DNA of 64,000 nucleotides from Neisseriaceae bacterium HSC-16F19 (GCF_024171525.1 NZ_JALJZY010000004.1:62001-126000), one strand, 5' to 3'; numbered from the stretch's first letter, positions 6,955-15,705 are shown. Numbers and translations: made by a program. The notes: a model not told the origin generated them from the sequence alone.

Positions 6955-8178
6955 ATGCAAGAAAATACCCAACGGAGCCGCATCGGCCTGGTGCCGCAGA
7001 TTGTGGCGGGTTTGTTATTGGGCGTGCTGACAGGCTGGTTGGCCAACGGCAGTGCCTGGGCCACCCAAGTGGGCAGCGTGGGTGAGATTTTGGGCGGCCT
7101 GTTTGTAGGCGCGCTCAAAGCAGTGGCGCCGGTGCTGATTTTTGTGCTGGTGATGGCGGCGGTATCGCAAAGCCGCCACGGCACCGCCACCAATATGCGC
7201 CCGATTCTGGTCTTGTACCTGCTGGGTACTTTTGCTGCGGCACTTACTGCGGTGGCGGCCAGCTTTATGTTTCCGTCCATGCTGGTATTGAGCGGTGTGG
7301 AAGCGGCGGAACGCAGCGCGCCGGGCGGTATCGGCGAGGTGTTGCGCGATTTGCTGATGAAGCTGGTGTCCAATCCGGTGCAGGCCATTGCCGATGCCAA
7401 CTACATCGGCATTCTTGCCTGGGCGCTGGTCTTGGGTGTGGCTCTGCGTGCCGCCGACGAGCGCACCCGCGCCCTGGTGGCCGATTTGGCCGCCGCGGTG
7501 TCCAAAGTGGTGCGCTGGATCATCCGTTTCGCGCCAGTGGGCATTTTCGGCCTGGTGCTGACCACCATTATTGTGGAAGGTTTCCGCGGCATCGGCACCT
7601 ATGTGCAGCTGCTGGCGGTGCTGGTGGGTTCCATGCTGTTTGTGGCGCTGGTGGTCAATCCGCTGATTGTGTTCAGCCAAATCCGCAAAAATCCGTATCC
7701 GCTGGTGTTGACCTGCTTGCGCGAAAGCGGCGTGACCGCGTTTTTCACCCGTTCTTCCGCCGCCAATATCCCGGTGAACATGGCGCTGGCGAAAAAACTC
7801 GGCCTGCATGAAGACACTTATTCCGTGTCCATTCCCTTGGGTGCTACCGTCAATATGGCCGGTGCCGCCATCACCATTACCGTGCTGACTCTGGCCGCGG
7901 TCAATACCCTCGGTATTCCCGTGGACTTTGCCACCGCGTTGTTGCTGAGTGTGGTGGCCGCCCTGGGTGCCTGCGGCGCTTCCGGGGTGGCCGGCGGTTC
8001 GCTGCTGCTGATTCCCATGGCGTGCAGCCTGTTCAATATCGATAACGACATCGCCATGCAGGTGGTGGCGGTGGGCTTTATCATCGGCGTGGTGCAAGAT
8101 TCGGTGGAAACGGCGCTCAATTCCTCTACCGACGTGCTGTTTACCGCCGCTGTGGACCAAACCCACAAGCACGGCTAG
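6955..8178 (+). CDS. sstT: Na+/serine-threonine symporter
   Basis: A 407-aa inner-membrane transporter of the dicarboxylate/amino acid:cation symporter family, importing serine and threonine with sodium. Several hydrophobic helices are visible, and the core signatures match SstT: AAVSQSRHGTATNMRPILVLYLLGTF, GVTAFFTRSSAANIPVNMALAKKLGL with the family serine-rich hairpin, SIPLGATVNMAGAAITITVL, and GVVQDSVETALNSSTDVLFTAAVD near the C-terminus. The ATG at 6955 is preceded by AAGGGGATA. The next gene starts 4 bases after the stop, so the pair is probably co-transcribed. Confidence 0.93.
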   Translation: MQENTQRSRIGLVPQIVAGLLLGVLTGWLANGSAWATQVGSVGEILGGLFVGALKAVAPVLIFVLVMAAVSQSRHGTATNMRPILVLYLLGTFAAALTAVAASFMFPSMLVLSGVEAAERSAPGGIGEVLRDLLMKLVSNPVQAIADANYIGILAWALVLGVALRAADERTRALVADLAAAVSKVVRWIIRFAPVGIFGLVLTTIIVEGFRGIGTYVQLLAVLVGSMLFVALVVNPLIVFSQIRKNPYPLVLTCLRESGVTAFFTRSSAANIPVNMALAKKLGLHEDTYSVSIPLGATVNMAGAAITITVLTLAAVNTLGIPVDFATALLLSVVAALGACGASGVAGGSLLLIPMACSLFNIDNDIAMQVVAVGFIIGVVQDSVETALNSSTDVLFTAAVDQTHKHG

Positions 8179-8181
8179 GCC

Positions 8182-9036
8182 ATGAACTACGCCCTCGACG
8201 CCCTGTGGTGGCGCCTCACCGACCCGGCGGTGCGCGATTTGGCCGTTTTGCTGACTGCGCCGCCGCCGTGGCACAGCGGCCATGAATTGCCGGTGCGCAG
8301 CCTTTTGGGCGGGCAGGGCTTCCGCTGTCTGCTGGCTTTGGATGCCGCACCGCAGCCCCTGTATGCCGCTTTGCACGATGAAGCGCCGTTCGGCCACCGC
8401 TTGGGCGTTTATGCCGAGGCGCTGCTGGCTTTTTGGCTGCAATACGCGCCGCATTGCCGCCTCTATGCGCGCAATCTGCCGTTTCGCCGTGCCGACGGCT
8501 GTACCGCCGGGGCGGCGGATTTTATCGCCGACATCAACGGCGTCTGCCACCATATCGAGCTGACCTGCAAATACTACGGCGGTGCCGATGCGGCGGCCTT
8601 GTGTGGCCTGAACCGTGCCGACACCCTGCACGGCAAAGCGGCAAAATTGGGCGCACAACTGGCACAGGCCGCGACACCCGCTTTTCAGGCAGCCCTGCAT
8701 GCCGCCGGTGTGCCGGAAGTGGCTGCTTCGGTGAGCGTGGTGCGCGGAATGTTGTTTTTACCGCCCGATACCGATGCCGTGCCGCCGCCGCTCAATCCTT
8801 ATGCCTGGCAAGGCTTGTGGGGCGAAGACTGGGCGGCGCTGGCCGCTGCCGCAGGCGGCGAACAAGTGCGCTATGCACCGATACCGCGCATGGCCTTGCT
8901 GGCACCGCAAAGGCTGCCTGAAAACCAGACGTTGGCTTTGGAAGCATTGGTATCCGAGCCGCAAGGCATGGCCGCCGTACTGCAACGCCGCCCCGACGGC
9001 CATTGGCATGAAATCCGGCGGCTGATGAAGGTGTAG
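8182..9036 (+). CDS. DUF1853 family protein
   Basis: A 284-aa soluble protein of unknown function. The DUF1853 signature is visible: GHRLGVYAEALLAFWLQYAPHCRLYARNLPFRRADGCTAGAADFIADINGVCHHIELTCKYYGG (about residues 72-135), whose acidic and aromatic pattern resembles a nuclease-like core; that last point is inference only. Two DUS are embedded and read as FQAALHAAG and RLPENQT. It is immediately downstream of sstT. The TAG stop (9034-9036) leads into a GTAGGG-like stretch. Confidence 0.75.
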   Translation: MNYALDALWWRLTDPAVRDLAVLLTAPPPWHSGHELPVRSLLGGQGFRCLLALDAAPQPLYAALHDEAPFGHRLGVYAEALLAFWLQYAPHCRLYARNLPFRRADGCTAGAADFIADINGVCHHIELTCKYYGGADAAALCGLNRADTLHGKAAKLGAQLAQAATPAFQAALHAAGVPEVAASVSVVRGMLFLPPDTDAVPPPLNPYAWQGLWGEDWAALAAAAGGEQVRYAPIPRMALLAPQRLPENQTLALEALVSEPQGMAAVLQRRPDGHWHEIRRLMKV

Positions 9037-9084
9037 GGCTGGGTGTGGGTTGGGTATTTTCGGTCACTGTATTCGGGCAGCGCC

Positions 9085-9108
9085 GTAGGGTGGGCATTCC
9101 TGCCCACC
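9085..9108. repeat. GTAG-headed REP palindrome (GTGGGCA type)
   Basis: GTAGGGTGGGCATT and its complement TGCCCACC form a hairpin behind the GTAG head. Related copies are at 33068-33091, 33123-33146 and 39579-39602. The rest of the 9037-9234 gap holds only a DUS near 9186. Confidence 0.7.
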
Positions 9109-9234
9109 GTTTTAAACAGCAGTAGCTTGGATACCGGCTATCCGACATCAATCTTTTTACTGCGCAAAAACGCGCTGCATTCGTTTTCAGGCAGCCTGAA
9201 AAAAGCTTAAACCTTCTCTTGCGTATCCATACCC

Positions 9235-11277
9235 TTACACCCCCAAATACCCTTCGCGTCCTGAGAGCCAGCGTTGCAGGTGTTGTTCCACCACCTGCGG
9301 CTGTTGCTCAATCAGCTGCGGTGCCAGCTGGCGGGCGGCTTCGAGCAGGTACAGGTCTTCTTCCAGATGGGCAAAACGCAGCATGGGTGCGCCGCTTTGG
9401 CGCGCGCCGAGGAATTCGCCGGGGCCGCGGATATTGAGGTCTTGACGGGCGATTTCAAAACCGTCGCTGTGTTCGTAAATGACTTTGAGGCGGGTTTTGG
9501 CAAGCTCCGACAAAGGTTCTTCAAACAAGAGCACGCAGGTGCTGGCGGCGGCACCGCGGCCGACACGGCCGCGCAGCTGGTGCAGTTGCGACAAGCCCAT
9601 GCGCTCGGCGTGCTCAATCACCATCAGGCTGGCATTGGGTACGTCCACACCCACTTCAATCACCGTGGTGGCCACCAGAATATGCAGGCTGCCGGAGACA
9701 AACTCCTGCATCACCTGGGCTTTTTCCGCCGCCTTCATGCGTCCGTGCACCAAGCCGACCCGCAAATCGGGGAATACGCTTTGCAGATGGGCATGGGTGT
9801 CGACGGCGGTTTGCAATTGCAGGGCCTCGCTCTCCTCAATCAACGGGCACACCCAATACACCTGCCGCCCCTGCGCCACGGTATGGCGTACAAAACCTTC
9901 CACCTCCTGCCGCCGCGCCTGATTGACGAGCTTGGTTTTGATGGGTGTGCGTCCGGGCGGCAGGGTGTCGATAACGGAAACATCAAGGTCGGCAAAAAAA
10001 CTCATCGCCAAGGTGCGCGGAATAGGGGTGGCGGACATCATCAGCTGGTGTACTTCGGCGCCCTTGTTCTTGAGGGCCAGGCGCTGGGCCACGCCGAAGC
10101 GGTGTTGTTCGTCCACAATCACGAGGCCGAGATTGTGGAATACCACATCGTCCTGAAACAGGGCGTGGGTGCCGACCGCCAGCGGAGTCAAACCCTCGGC
10201 CAAGGCGGCTTTGGCACTGTCTTTGGCTTTTTTGCGCAGGCTGCCTGAAAGCCATACCGGCGCAATGCCCAAAGGGGTGAGCCATTGGGTGAATTTGAGG
10301 TAATGCTGTTCGGCGAGGATTTCCGTGGGCGCCATCACGGCGACCTGAAAACCGGCTTCCAGCGCCACGATGGCCGCCAGTGCGGCGACGATGGTTTTGC
10401 CGCTGCCGACATCGCCCTGCAACAGGCGGTGCATGGGATGCACTTGGGCGAGGTCGTGGCGGATTTCCGCCAATACGCGTTCTTGCGCGGCGGTGAGGGC
10501 AAACGGCAGTTGCGCGCACAAACGGCTGCTGAGGCTGCCGTTGCCTTGCAGGCGCGGGGCGCGGCCGCTGTGGCGTTGCGCGCGTGCCAGCCGCATGGAT
10601 AATTGCTGGGCCAGCAATTCGTCGAATTTCAAACGCTGCCAGGCGGGCAGGGCGCCGCTGTGCACTTCGCTCAAGCGCAAAGAGGGCGGCGGGGCGTGCA
10701 AGAGTTGCAGGCATTCGGCCAAAGGCGGCAGTTGGAGCGGGGCGAGCACGGCGGGCGGCAGGCTGTCTTCGGGCGGCAGCAGCGCCAGCGCGGTGCGGAT
10801 AAGACGGCGCAGGGTGGGCTGGCTTAAACCGTTGACGGTGGGATAGACCGGGGTGAGGCTCTCGGCCATGGCGCCCTCGGCGCTGCGCACCTTGGGATGA
10901 ATCATTTCCAGGCCGTAAAAACCGTGTTTGACTTCGCCCAAGACGCGCAGGGTTTGGCCTTCGGCCATTTGCTGCAACTGGTTGGGATAAAAATGCAGGA
11001 AACGCAGAAACAAGACCCGGCGCGCATCGGCGGCATCGGTGGTTTTCACCACCAGCTGGCGGCGCGGCCGGTATTGCACCTCGGCATGTTCCACCACCAC
11101 TTCCACCTGCGCCGCTTGTCCGGCCTGCACATCCGCCAGCGGCGTGAGGCGGGTTTCGTCCTCGTAGCGCAGGGGCAGGTGCAGCGCCAAATCCCACAGA
11201 CTCTTGATATGCAGCTTGGCGAGCTTGTCGGCGGTGGCGGGGCGGATGCCGAGTTGTTTTTGGGTTTCCGGGGTCAT
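9235..11277 (-). CDS. recG: ATP-dependent DNA helicase RecG
   Basis: A 680-aa helicase that remodels stalled replication forks and Holliday junctions. The N-terminal wedge/OB domain begins with LGIRPATADKLAKLHIKSLWDLALHLPLRYEDET. Helicase motifs include Walker A GDVGSGKT near residue 290, Walker B DEQH, MSATPIPRTLAM (motif III), and the C-terminal STCVLLF and IRGPGEFLGARQSG signatures specific to RecG. The ATG at 11277 is the natural start and the length is normal. A DUS (10238-10249) lies inside the gene, as is often seen for DNA-repair genes in this family. It faces the DUF1853 gene convergently. Confidence 0.96.
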   Translation of the reverse strand: MTPETQKQLGIRPATADKLAKLHIKSLWDLALHLPLRYEDETRLTPLADVQAGQAAQVEVVVEHAEVQYRPRRQLVVKTTDAADARRVLFLRFLHFYPNQLQQMAEGQTLRVLGEVKHGFYGLEMIHPKVRSAEGAMAESLTPVYPTVNGLSQPTLRRLIRTALALLPPEDSLPPAVLAPLQLPPLAECLQLLHAPPPSLRLSEVHSGALPAWQRLKFDELLAQQLSMRLARAQRHSGRAPRLQGNGSLSSRLCAQLPFALTAAQERVLAEIRHDLAQVHPMHRLLQGDVGSGKTIVAALAAIVALEAGFQVAVMAPTEILAEQHYLKFTQWLTPLGIAPVWLSGSLRKKAKDSAKAALAEGLTPLAVGTHALFQDDVVFHNLGLVIVDEQHRFGVAQRLALKNKGAEVHQLMMSATPIPRTLAMSFFADLDVSVIDTLPPGRTPIKTKLVNQARRQEVEGFVRHTVAQGRQVYWVCPLIEESEALQLQTAVDTHAHLQSVFPDLRVGLVHGRMKAAEKAQVMQEFVSGSLHILVATTVIEVGVDVPNASLMVIEHAERMGLSQLHQLRGRVGRGAAASTCVLLFEEPLSELAKTRLKVIYEHSDGFEIARQDLNIRGPGEFLGARQSGAPMLRFAHLEEDLYLLEAARQLAPQLIEQQPQVVEQHLQRWLSGREGYLGV

Positions 11278-11468
11278 GGCACGGGCAAAAAACGGTTTCA
11301 GGCAGCATTGTAAAGGATAAGGCTGCGGCGGTGTGCAGTGGTGCTGTTGTGTAAGAAAATGTTAGCGCAGGTTTGCTTTGGGCAAGAGGCTTGCCGCCCT
11401 TGCCGCACTGCCGTTACAGTGCCCGCGCTTGGGCGGCGCTGCCGCACATCAACAGAAAGGAATACACC

Positions 11469-11927
11469 ATGATCAAAACCGCATACCGTGCCATGGCTTT
11501 TGCCGCTGTTGTCCTACTGGCAGGCTGCCAGTCTTCTTCGGTTACCCCCGCGCAAAAGCAGGCCATGCAGCAGATGACGCCGCAACAGCGCGACCAGGTC
11601 GGCCGGCAGGCGGCGCAGCGCCTGCGCCAAAACCAGATTAAGGAAAATGCCGACCTGCGCGTGCGCGATGTGCGCTACCGTGCCTCAGACGACACCCTGG
11701 TGCTGGATTTGCAATTGAAAAACTTCCGCGACGCGGGCAAGATGAACGCGCAACAGCGGCGCGATATGGAAAACAAAGTTGTCCGCGAAATGCGCAAACG
11801 CACCTGTGCCGACGCCGATATGAAAAGCGTGATGGTGCACGGCCGCTATGCGCTGGAATACCGCATCCTGCTCAATACCGGCAAGGCGCTGATGAAGCCG
11901 GTGCGGGTGACGGCGGCGCATTGTTAA
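11469..11927 (+). CDS. small predicted lipoprotein, unknown function
   Basis: A 152-aa protein with a lipoprotein signal, MIKTAYRAMAFAAVVLLAGC, where LAGC is a good lipobox (Cys 20). The mature part begins with a Gln-rich helix (TPAQKQAMQQMTPQQRDQVGRQAAQRL), then a beta-rich region (VRYRASDDTLVLDLQLKNF, ALEYRILLNTGKALMKPVRV). Two further cysteines (about C116 and the C-terminal C152) could pair. The ATG at 11469 follows AGAAAGGA. I do not recognise the family. It is a monocistronic gene divergent from recG, with ppa 87 bases downstream. Confidence 0.75.
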   Translation: MIKTAYRAMAFAAVVLLAGCQSSSVTPAQKQAMQQMTPQQRDQVGRQAAQRLRQNQIKENADLRVRDVRYRASDDTLVLDLQLKNFRDAGKMNAQQRRDMENKVVREMRKRTCADADMKSVMVHGRYALEYRILLNTGKALMKPVRVTAAHC

Positions 11928-12014
11928 ATTTATGGGTTAAAAACATTGGGCAAGTGCGGCGGCTTTGTTTACAATCGCGCTGTTTTGTCAACTTAAACCC
12001 CAAGGAGTGAGGCG

Positions 12015-12545
12015 ATGGCCGACTTTAACCAAATTCTGGACGCCGGTGATGTAGACGGCGGCATCATCAACGTGGTGGTGGAAATCCCGCAGGGTTCCAA
12101 CCACAAAATCGAGTGGGACCGCAAAAACGCGGTGATGAAACTCGACCGCGTGGAACCGCAGCTGTTTGCCAAACCCACCAACTACGGTTTTATTCCGCAG
12201 ACTTTGGACGAAGACGGCGACGAATTGGACGCGCTCATCATCACCGACACTCCGCTGCCTACCGGCATCTATATGGAAGCCAAAGTCATCGGCGTGATGA
12301 AATTTGTCGATGACGGCGAAGTGGACGACAAAGTGGTGGTGGTTCCGGCCGATGACCGCCACACCGGCAATGCCATCAACAGCCTGAGCGACTTGCCCGC
12401 ACAACTGATCAAACAGATCGAATTCCACTTCAACCACTACAAAGACCTGAAAAAAGCGGGCACCACCCAAGTGACCCACTGGGGCGATATTGAAGAAGCC
12501 AAAGAAGTGATCCGCGAATCGCAAGCACGCTGGAAAGCGCTGTAA
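12015..12545 (+). CDS. ppa: inorganic pyrophosphatase
   Basis: A 176-aa cytoplasmic family I enzyme hydrolysing pyrophosphate to phosphate. Characteristic segments are VVEIPQGSNHKIEWDRKNAVMKLDRV, PTNYGFIPQTL, the metal-binding DEDGDELDALI, and DDGEVDDKVVVVPADD. The ATG at 12015 has AAGGAG nine bases upstream. Length is normal for the bacterial hexameric type. A DUS-pair terminator follows the stop. Confidence 0.96.
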   Translation: MADFNQILDAGDVDGGIINVVVEIPQGSNHKIEWDRKNAVMKLDRVEPQLFAKPTNYGFIPQTLDEDGDELDALIITDTPLPTGIYMEAKVIGVMKFVDDGEVDDKVVVVPADDRHTGNAINSLSDLPAQLIKQIEFHFNHYKDLKKAGTTQVTHWGDIEEAKEVIRESQARWKAL

Positions 12546-12563
12546 TGTCTGTGTTGTAACGCT

Positions 12564-12603
12564 ACAGGCTGCCTGAAAAAGTATTTCAGGCAGCCTGTTT
12601 TTA
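12564..12603. terminator. inverted DUS pair, ppa terminator
   Basis: AGGCTGCCTGAA and TTCAGGCAGCCT are separated by a short loop to form a long stem (12564-12598), followed by TTTTT. Confidence 0.85.
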
Positions 12604-12639
12604 TACAGGCTTGCCATCAAGCAAGTGAGCTTTAAATCT

Positions 12640-13737
12640 ATGGCCAAACTGCACTTTTTCCTGGCAGAACCCGCCGACGATGCCGCTTTGCGTGCGCTGT
12701 TGCGGCGCAATGTGATGCAGGGCGATATTGCCGTCACCTTCCGCCGCGAGCCTTCGTATTTTCATGCCGCCGCCGTGCAGGGGCGGGTGGCGGAGGTGTA
12801 TAAGGGCGTGGATGCGGCCAGCGGCGCGCTGGCGGGTTTGGGCGGGCGTTTCCGTTTGCCTGCTTATGTCAACGGCGTGTGTACCGACATCGGCTATCTG
12901 GCCGATTTACGCGTGGAAGCGGCTTACCGCAGCGGCTTGGGATTGCGCCGTGCCTATGATTTTCTGCGCGCGCGTCATGCGTGCGACCCTTTGCCCTATT
13001 ACACCACCCTGATTTTGCAGGGCAATCAGGCAGCCTTAAAAGTGCTGGCAGCCAACCGCGCCGGACTGCCGCCTTACCGGCCACAGGGCAGGGTGCATAC
13101 GCCGATGCTGATTTTGGGCTTGCCCAAAGCCGCCATACACTTGCCCGGCATCCGCATCGCCCCGGCGCAGCCTGCCGAAGCGGCCGAGGTGTTTGCCTTT
13201 ATCAATCGGGAACATGCGCGGCGGCAGTGTGCGCCGCATTACGAAGTGGCCGATATGCACAACGGCCGTTTGCGCGGTTTGCGTATGGAAGACATCTGGC
13301 TGGCGCGCCGCAACGGTGAATTGGTCGGCACGCTGGCGCTGTGGGACCAGCACGCTTTTCGCCAGATACATGTGGAAGCCTACGGCGGGCATTGGCGCTG
13401 GCTCAAGCCTTTGTATAACGGCTTGTGCCGTTTAACGCCTTTGCAGGCGCTGCCGCAGCCGGGTGACAGCCTGCGTTGCGCCTATGCCGCTTTGGCGGCG
13501 GTGGCGGACGACGATGCGGCGGTGTTTGCTGCCTTGCTGCGCACGCTCTACCGCCACGCTTCGCGCGGCCCCTGGCATTACCTCACCGTGGCCCTGCACG
13601 AGCGCGACCCTTTGCTGCCGGTGTTGTCCGCCTACCGCCGCATCGATGCCGGCGGCCATTTGTTTACGGTGGAATTCGACGACAACGCGCCGCCTTTGGA
13701 CGGGCGGGTGCCGTATGTGGAGGCGGGTGCGTTATAG
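12640..13737 (+). CDS. GNAT-like N-acetyltransferase family protein
   Basis: A 365-aa protein with two acetyltransferase-like halves. The first (FFLAEPADDAALRALLRR ... GYLADLRVEAAYRSGLGLRRAYDFL, residues 6-120) contains a GNAT-like motif A region. The second begins IRIAPAQPAEAAEVFAFINREHARR and includes EDIWLARRNGELVGTLALWDQ. The substrate is unknown and the family call is by fold pattern. A GTG at 12625 is in frame, but the ATG at 12640 (MAKLHFFLAEP) is the more usual start. The TAG stop at 13735-13737 lies inside the TATAGT terminus of the Correia-like element that begins at 13733. Confidence 0.6.
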   Translation: MAKLHFFLAEPADDAALRALLRRNVMQGDIAVTFRREPSYFHAAAVQGRVAEVYKGVDAASGALAGLGGRFRLPAYVNGVCTDIGYLADLRVEAAYRSGLGLRRAYDFLRARHACDPLPYYTTLILQGNQAALKVLAANRAGLPPYRPQGRVHTPMLILGLPKAAIHLPGIRIAPAQPAEAAEVFAFINREHARRQCAPHYEVADMHNGRLRGLRMEDIWLARRNGELVGTLALWDQHAFRQIHVEAYGGHWRWLKPLYNGLCRLTPLQALPQPGDSLRCAYAALAAVADDDAAVFAALLRTLYRHASRGPWHYLTVALHERDPLLPVLSAYRRIDAGGHLFTVEFDDNAPPLDGRVPYVEAGAL

Positions 13738-13839
13738 TCATTTAAAATAAAAACAATACGGCGTTGGCGGCGCCTTGTCGTACTAACTGTACTGTCTGCG
13801 GCTTGCCGCCTTGTCTTGTTTTTATTTTATTCAACTATA
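13733..13839. repeat. Correia-like element, TATAGT-type ends
   Basis: A 107-bp unit bounded by TATAGT and ACTATA, the classical Correia termini. Its inner arms are TTTAAAATAAAAACAA / TTGTTTTTATTTTATT and its core reads GCGCCTTGTCGTACTA and GTACTGTCTGCGGC. It overlaps the stop codon of the GNAT gene and ends 41 bases before the thioesterase start, so it forms most of that gene's 5' region. Confidence 0.8.
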
Positions 13840-13880
13840 TAATCCGCTCTTTTATTTTTCAGGCAGCCTGTGCATCTATC

Positions 13881-14369
13881 ATGGAAACCGACAACAGCAC
13901 CCCCAATCACCAACTCACCATGACCGTACTGATGACCCCGGCCATGGCCAATTTTCAGGGCAATGTCCACGGCGGCGATTTGCTCAAACTGCTCGACCAG
14001 GTGGCCTATGCCTGCGCCAGCCGTTATTCGGGCTGCTATGTGGTGACCCTGTCGGTGGATCAGGTGACGTTTAAGGAGCCGATTCATGTGGGCGAGCTGG
14101 TGACTTTCCGCGCCTCGGTGAATTATGTCGGCCGCACCTCCATGGAAGTGGGCATCCGCGTGGAAGCGGAAGACATCCGCAGCCGCCGCATCCGCCATAC
14201 CAACAGCTGCTATTTCACCATGGTGGCGGTGGACGAAAACGGCAAACCCGCCGCCGTGCCGCCCTTGCAATTGAACGACCCGGTGCGCCAATGCCGTTTT
14301 CAGGCAGCCGAACAGCGCAAAGCCCTGCGTTTGCAGGCTTCGGCGCAGCCGTCGTGTGATTTGGCGTGA
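13881..14369 (+). CDS. acyl-CoA thioesterase, hotdog fold (YciA-like)
   Basis: A 162-aa cytoplasmic enzyme predicted to hydrolyse acyl-CoA thioesters. The hotdog signature is NFQGNVHGGDLLKLLDQVAYACASRYSGCYVVTLSVDQVTFKEPIHVGELVTFRASVNYVGRTSMEVGIRVEAEDI (about residues 22-98), with the HGG(D/E) catalytic motif near residue 31. The ATG at 13881 follows a DUS; the upstream frame reads through the Correia-like element and is discarded. A C-terminal DUS is read as FQAAEQRKAL. Specificity is not inferable. Confidence 0.85.
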   Translation: METDNSTPNHQLTMTVLMTPAMANFQGNVHGGDLLKLLDQVAYACASRYSGCYVVTLSVDQVTFKEPIHVGELVTFRASVNYVGRTSMEVGIRVEAEDIRSRRIRHTNSCYFTMVAVDENGKPAAVPPLQLNDPVRQCRFQAAEQRKALRLQASAQPSCDLA

Positions 14370-14907
14370 GTATGTAAACAGGGAGATGCTGCGACTGCGC
14401 GCAGCATGACACGGCTGTCATCCGGCGCGCAGTCGCAGGATCTGGAATGACTCAAGCAGTCCGTAGTCCGTAGGTCGGCTCTCCGAGCCGACACACCATC
14501 AAACAGTCGGCTCGGAGAGCCGACCTACTTGGCTGCTTGGTTTTAAACGTTACTCAGCATTATTATTTGCGCTTTGTGGCCGCGCGGCCACCTTCTTTTC
14601 TTTGCGCCGCCAAAGAAAAGAAGGCAAAAGAAAGGCGGCCGCGGTTGCAGGTTTGCTGCGCAAACTTCCCTCACTGCACACGGTTTTTCGGGCGGGCAAC
14701 AACTCGCAGCTGCGCTGCTCAAACAGATTTGCCCTTTCTCCCCGAAAAACCGCGCTCCGTTCGGCTGCGCCAGCGGATAGGGCTGTAGCCGTGAACATAC
14801 TTGGATTAAAGTATGGATACCTGAACCGAATACAGGTACTTATGTTTCAGGTAGCCTAAGGTGGTGCCAACAGGCTAATTTATTTTTCAAAATGATATTA
14901 CAGCTAC
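14370..14907. repeat. gene-free interval made of repeats
   Basis: This 538-bp gap holds three things. At 14383-14450 is a copy of the (G)CTGCGACTGCGCGCAG / GCAGGATCT repeat, whose relatives are near 4958, 49732, 52807, 56044 and 60300. At 14470-14528 is a GTAG-headed BIME pair. At about 14593-14622 is a hairpin of TTCTTTTCTTTG and CAAAGAAAAGAA arms. Short frames at 14537-14859 have no start context or recognisable product and I do not call a gene. Confidence 0.6.
14470..14528. repeat. GTAG-headed BIME (two inverted REPs)
   Basis: GTAGGTCGGCTCTCC with complement GGAGAGCCGACCTAC occurs as two palindromes in head-to-head orientation, separated by 13 bases. Each unit is itself a hairpin. The same pair occurs at 39618-39678 and 55974-56032. 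Confidence 0.8.
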
Positions 14908-15624
14908 CTAATCGCGCACATCCATACGGGTTTGCTGCCCGAAACCGGCTTGCTGAATCAGCGCCGCCAACCGCCCGGCAGTTTCGCCGGCGCTTTGCAG
15001 GCTGCCGCTGTGTTGCAGTTGCACAAACTGCGGCTGCAAAGGAAAATCGGTGGTGTCGCTGGCGCGGATAGCTGCCTGCATGGCGGTGTCGATGACACCG
15101 GGGGCAATGCTGGCGATACGCACACCGGCATGGTCTTCGGCGGCCACCACCGCGGCATGATGATCCAGTGCCGCCTTGGCGGCACCATAGACCGACCAAC
15201 CCGGATAAGCCTTGCGCCCGGCACCGCTGCCGATATGCACCACGGTTTTCAGGCAGCCTGCGGCCGCATCCGCCAATACGGCATTGGTGAGCAGCAGCGG
15301 TGCGGTGATATTCAGCGCCACCGCACGGGCAATCGCCGCCGCATCCTGCCGTCCGCACAGCGCCGACGGGGCTACGGTGGCGGCATTGTTGATCAGGATA
15401 ATATGTTGTTTGTCGGCCAAGGCGTTGCGCCAGTCGGCAGAGGCCAGATAGGCGGCCAGGGCGGCGTTGTCGGCCAAATCCAGCGTCTGCTGTTGCAGGC
15501 GGTTTTGCGGCGGCAGACTGCGGCGCGCCAAACCCAACACCGCATGGCCTTGCGTCAGATAATGCGCGGCCAGCGCCGCACCCAAACCGGCACTGTGGCC
15601 GCTGATGATAACCAGGGTTGTCAT
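14908..15624 (-). CDS. short-chain dehydrogenase/reductase
   Basis: A 238-aa Rossmann-fold NAD(P)-dependent oxidoreductase. GHSAGLGAALAAHYL (residues 9-23) is the cofactor glycine motif, NNAATVAP (79-86) the NNAG-equivalent, and the catalytic set is S133/S135, Y146 and K150 in SVYGAAK. The IAPGVIDTAMQ segment is typical of the sepiapterin-reductase/benzil-reductase branch; the substrate is uncertain. The ATG at 15624 is preceded by AAGGAAAAC on the minus strand. Confidence 0.85.
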   Translation of the reverse strand: MTTLVIISGHSAGLGAALAAHYLTQGHAVLGLARRSLPPQNRLQQQTLDLADNAALAAYLASADWRNALADKQHIILINNAATVAPSALCGRQDAAAIARAVALNITAPLLLTNAVLADAAAGCLKTVVHIGSGAGRKAYPGWSVYGAAKAALDHHAAVVAAEDHAGVRIASIAPGVIDTAMQAAIRASDTTDFPLQPQFVQLQHSGSLQSAGETAGRLAALIQQAGFGQQTRMDVRD

Positions 15625-15705
15625 AAGTTTTCCTTTATTTAAGATGAGTAATGGCTGCCTGAAAAACTGTTACAGGTAGCATTGGTCTTGGAATTTTAAA
15701 AGTTT

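Noticed and set aside
6698..7030. An open frame across the sstT leader as a possible leader peptide
   Set aside because: The frame overlaps both the EamA 3' end and the sstT start out of phase, has no start context after the putative promoter and no run of Ser/Thr codons.
14537..14859. Short overlapping frames suggesting a small gene
   Set aside because: They lie over a TTCTTTTCTTTG hairpin and other repeats, have no ribosome site, and no frame stands out in composition.
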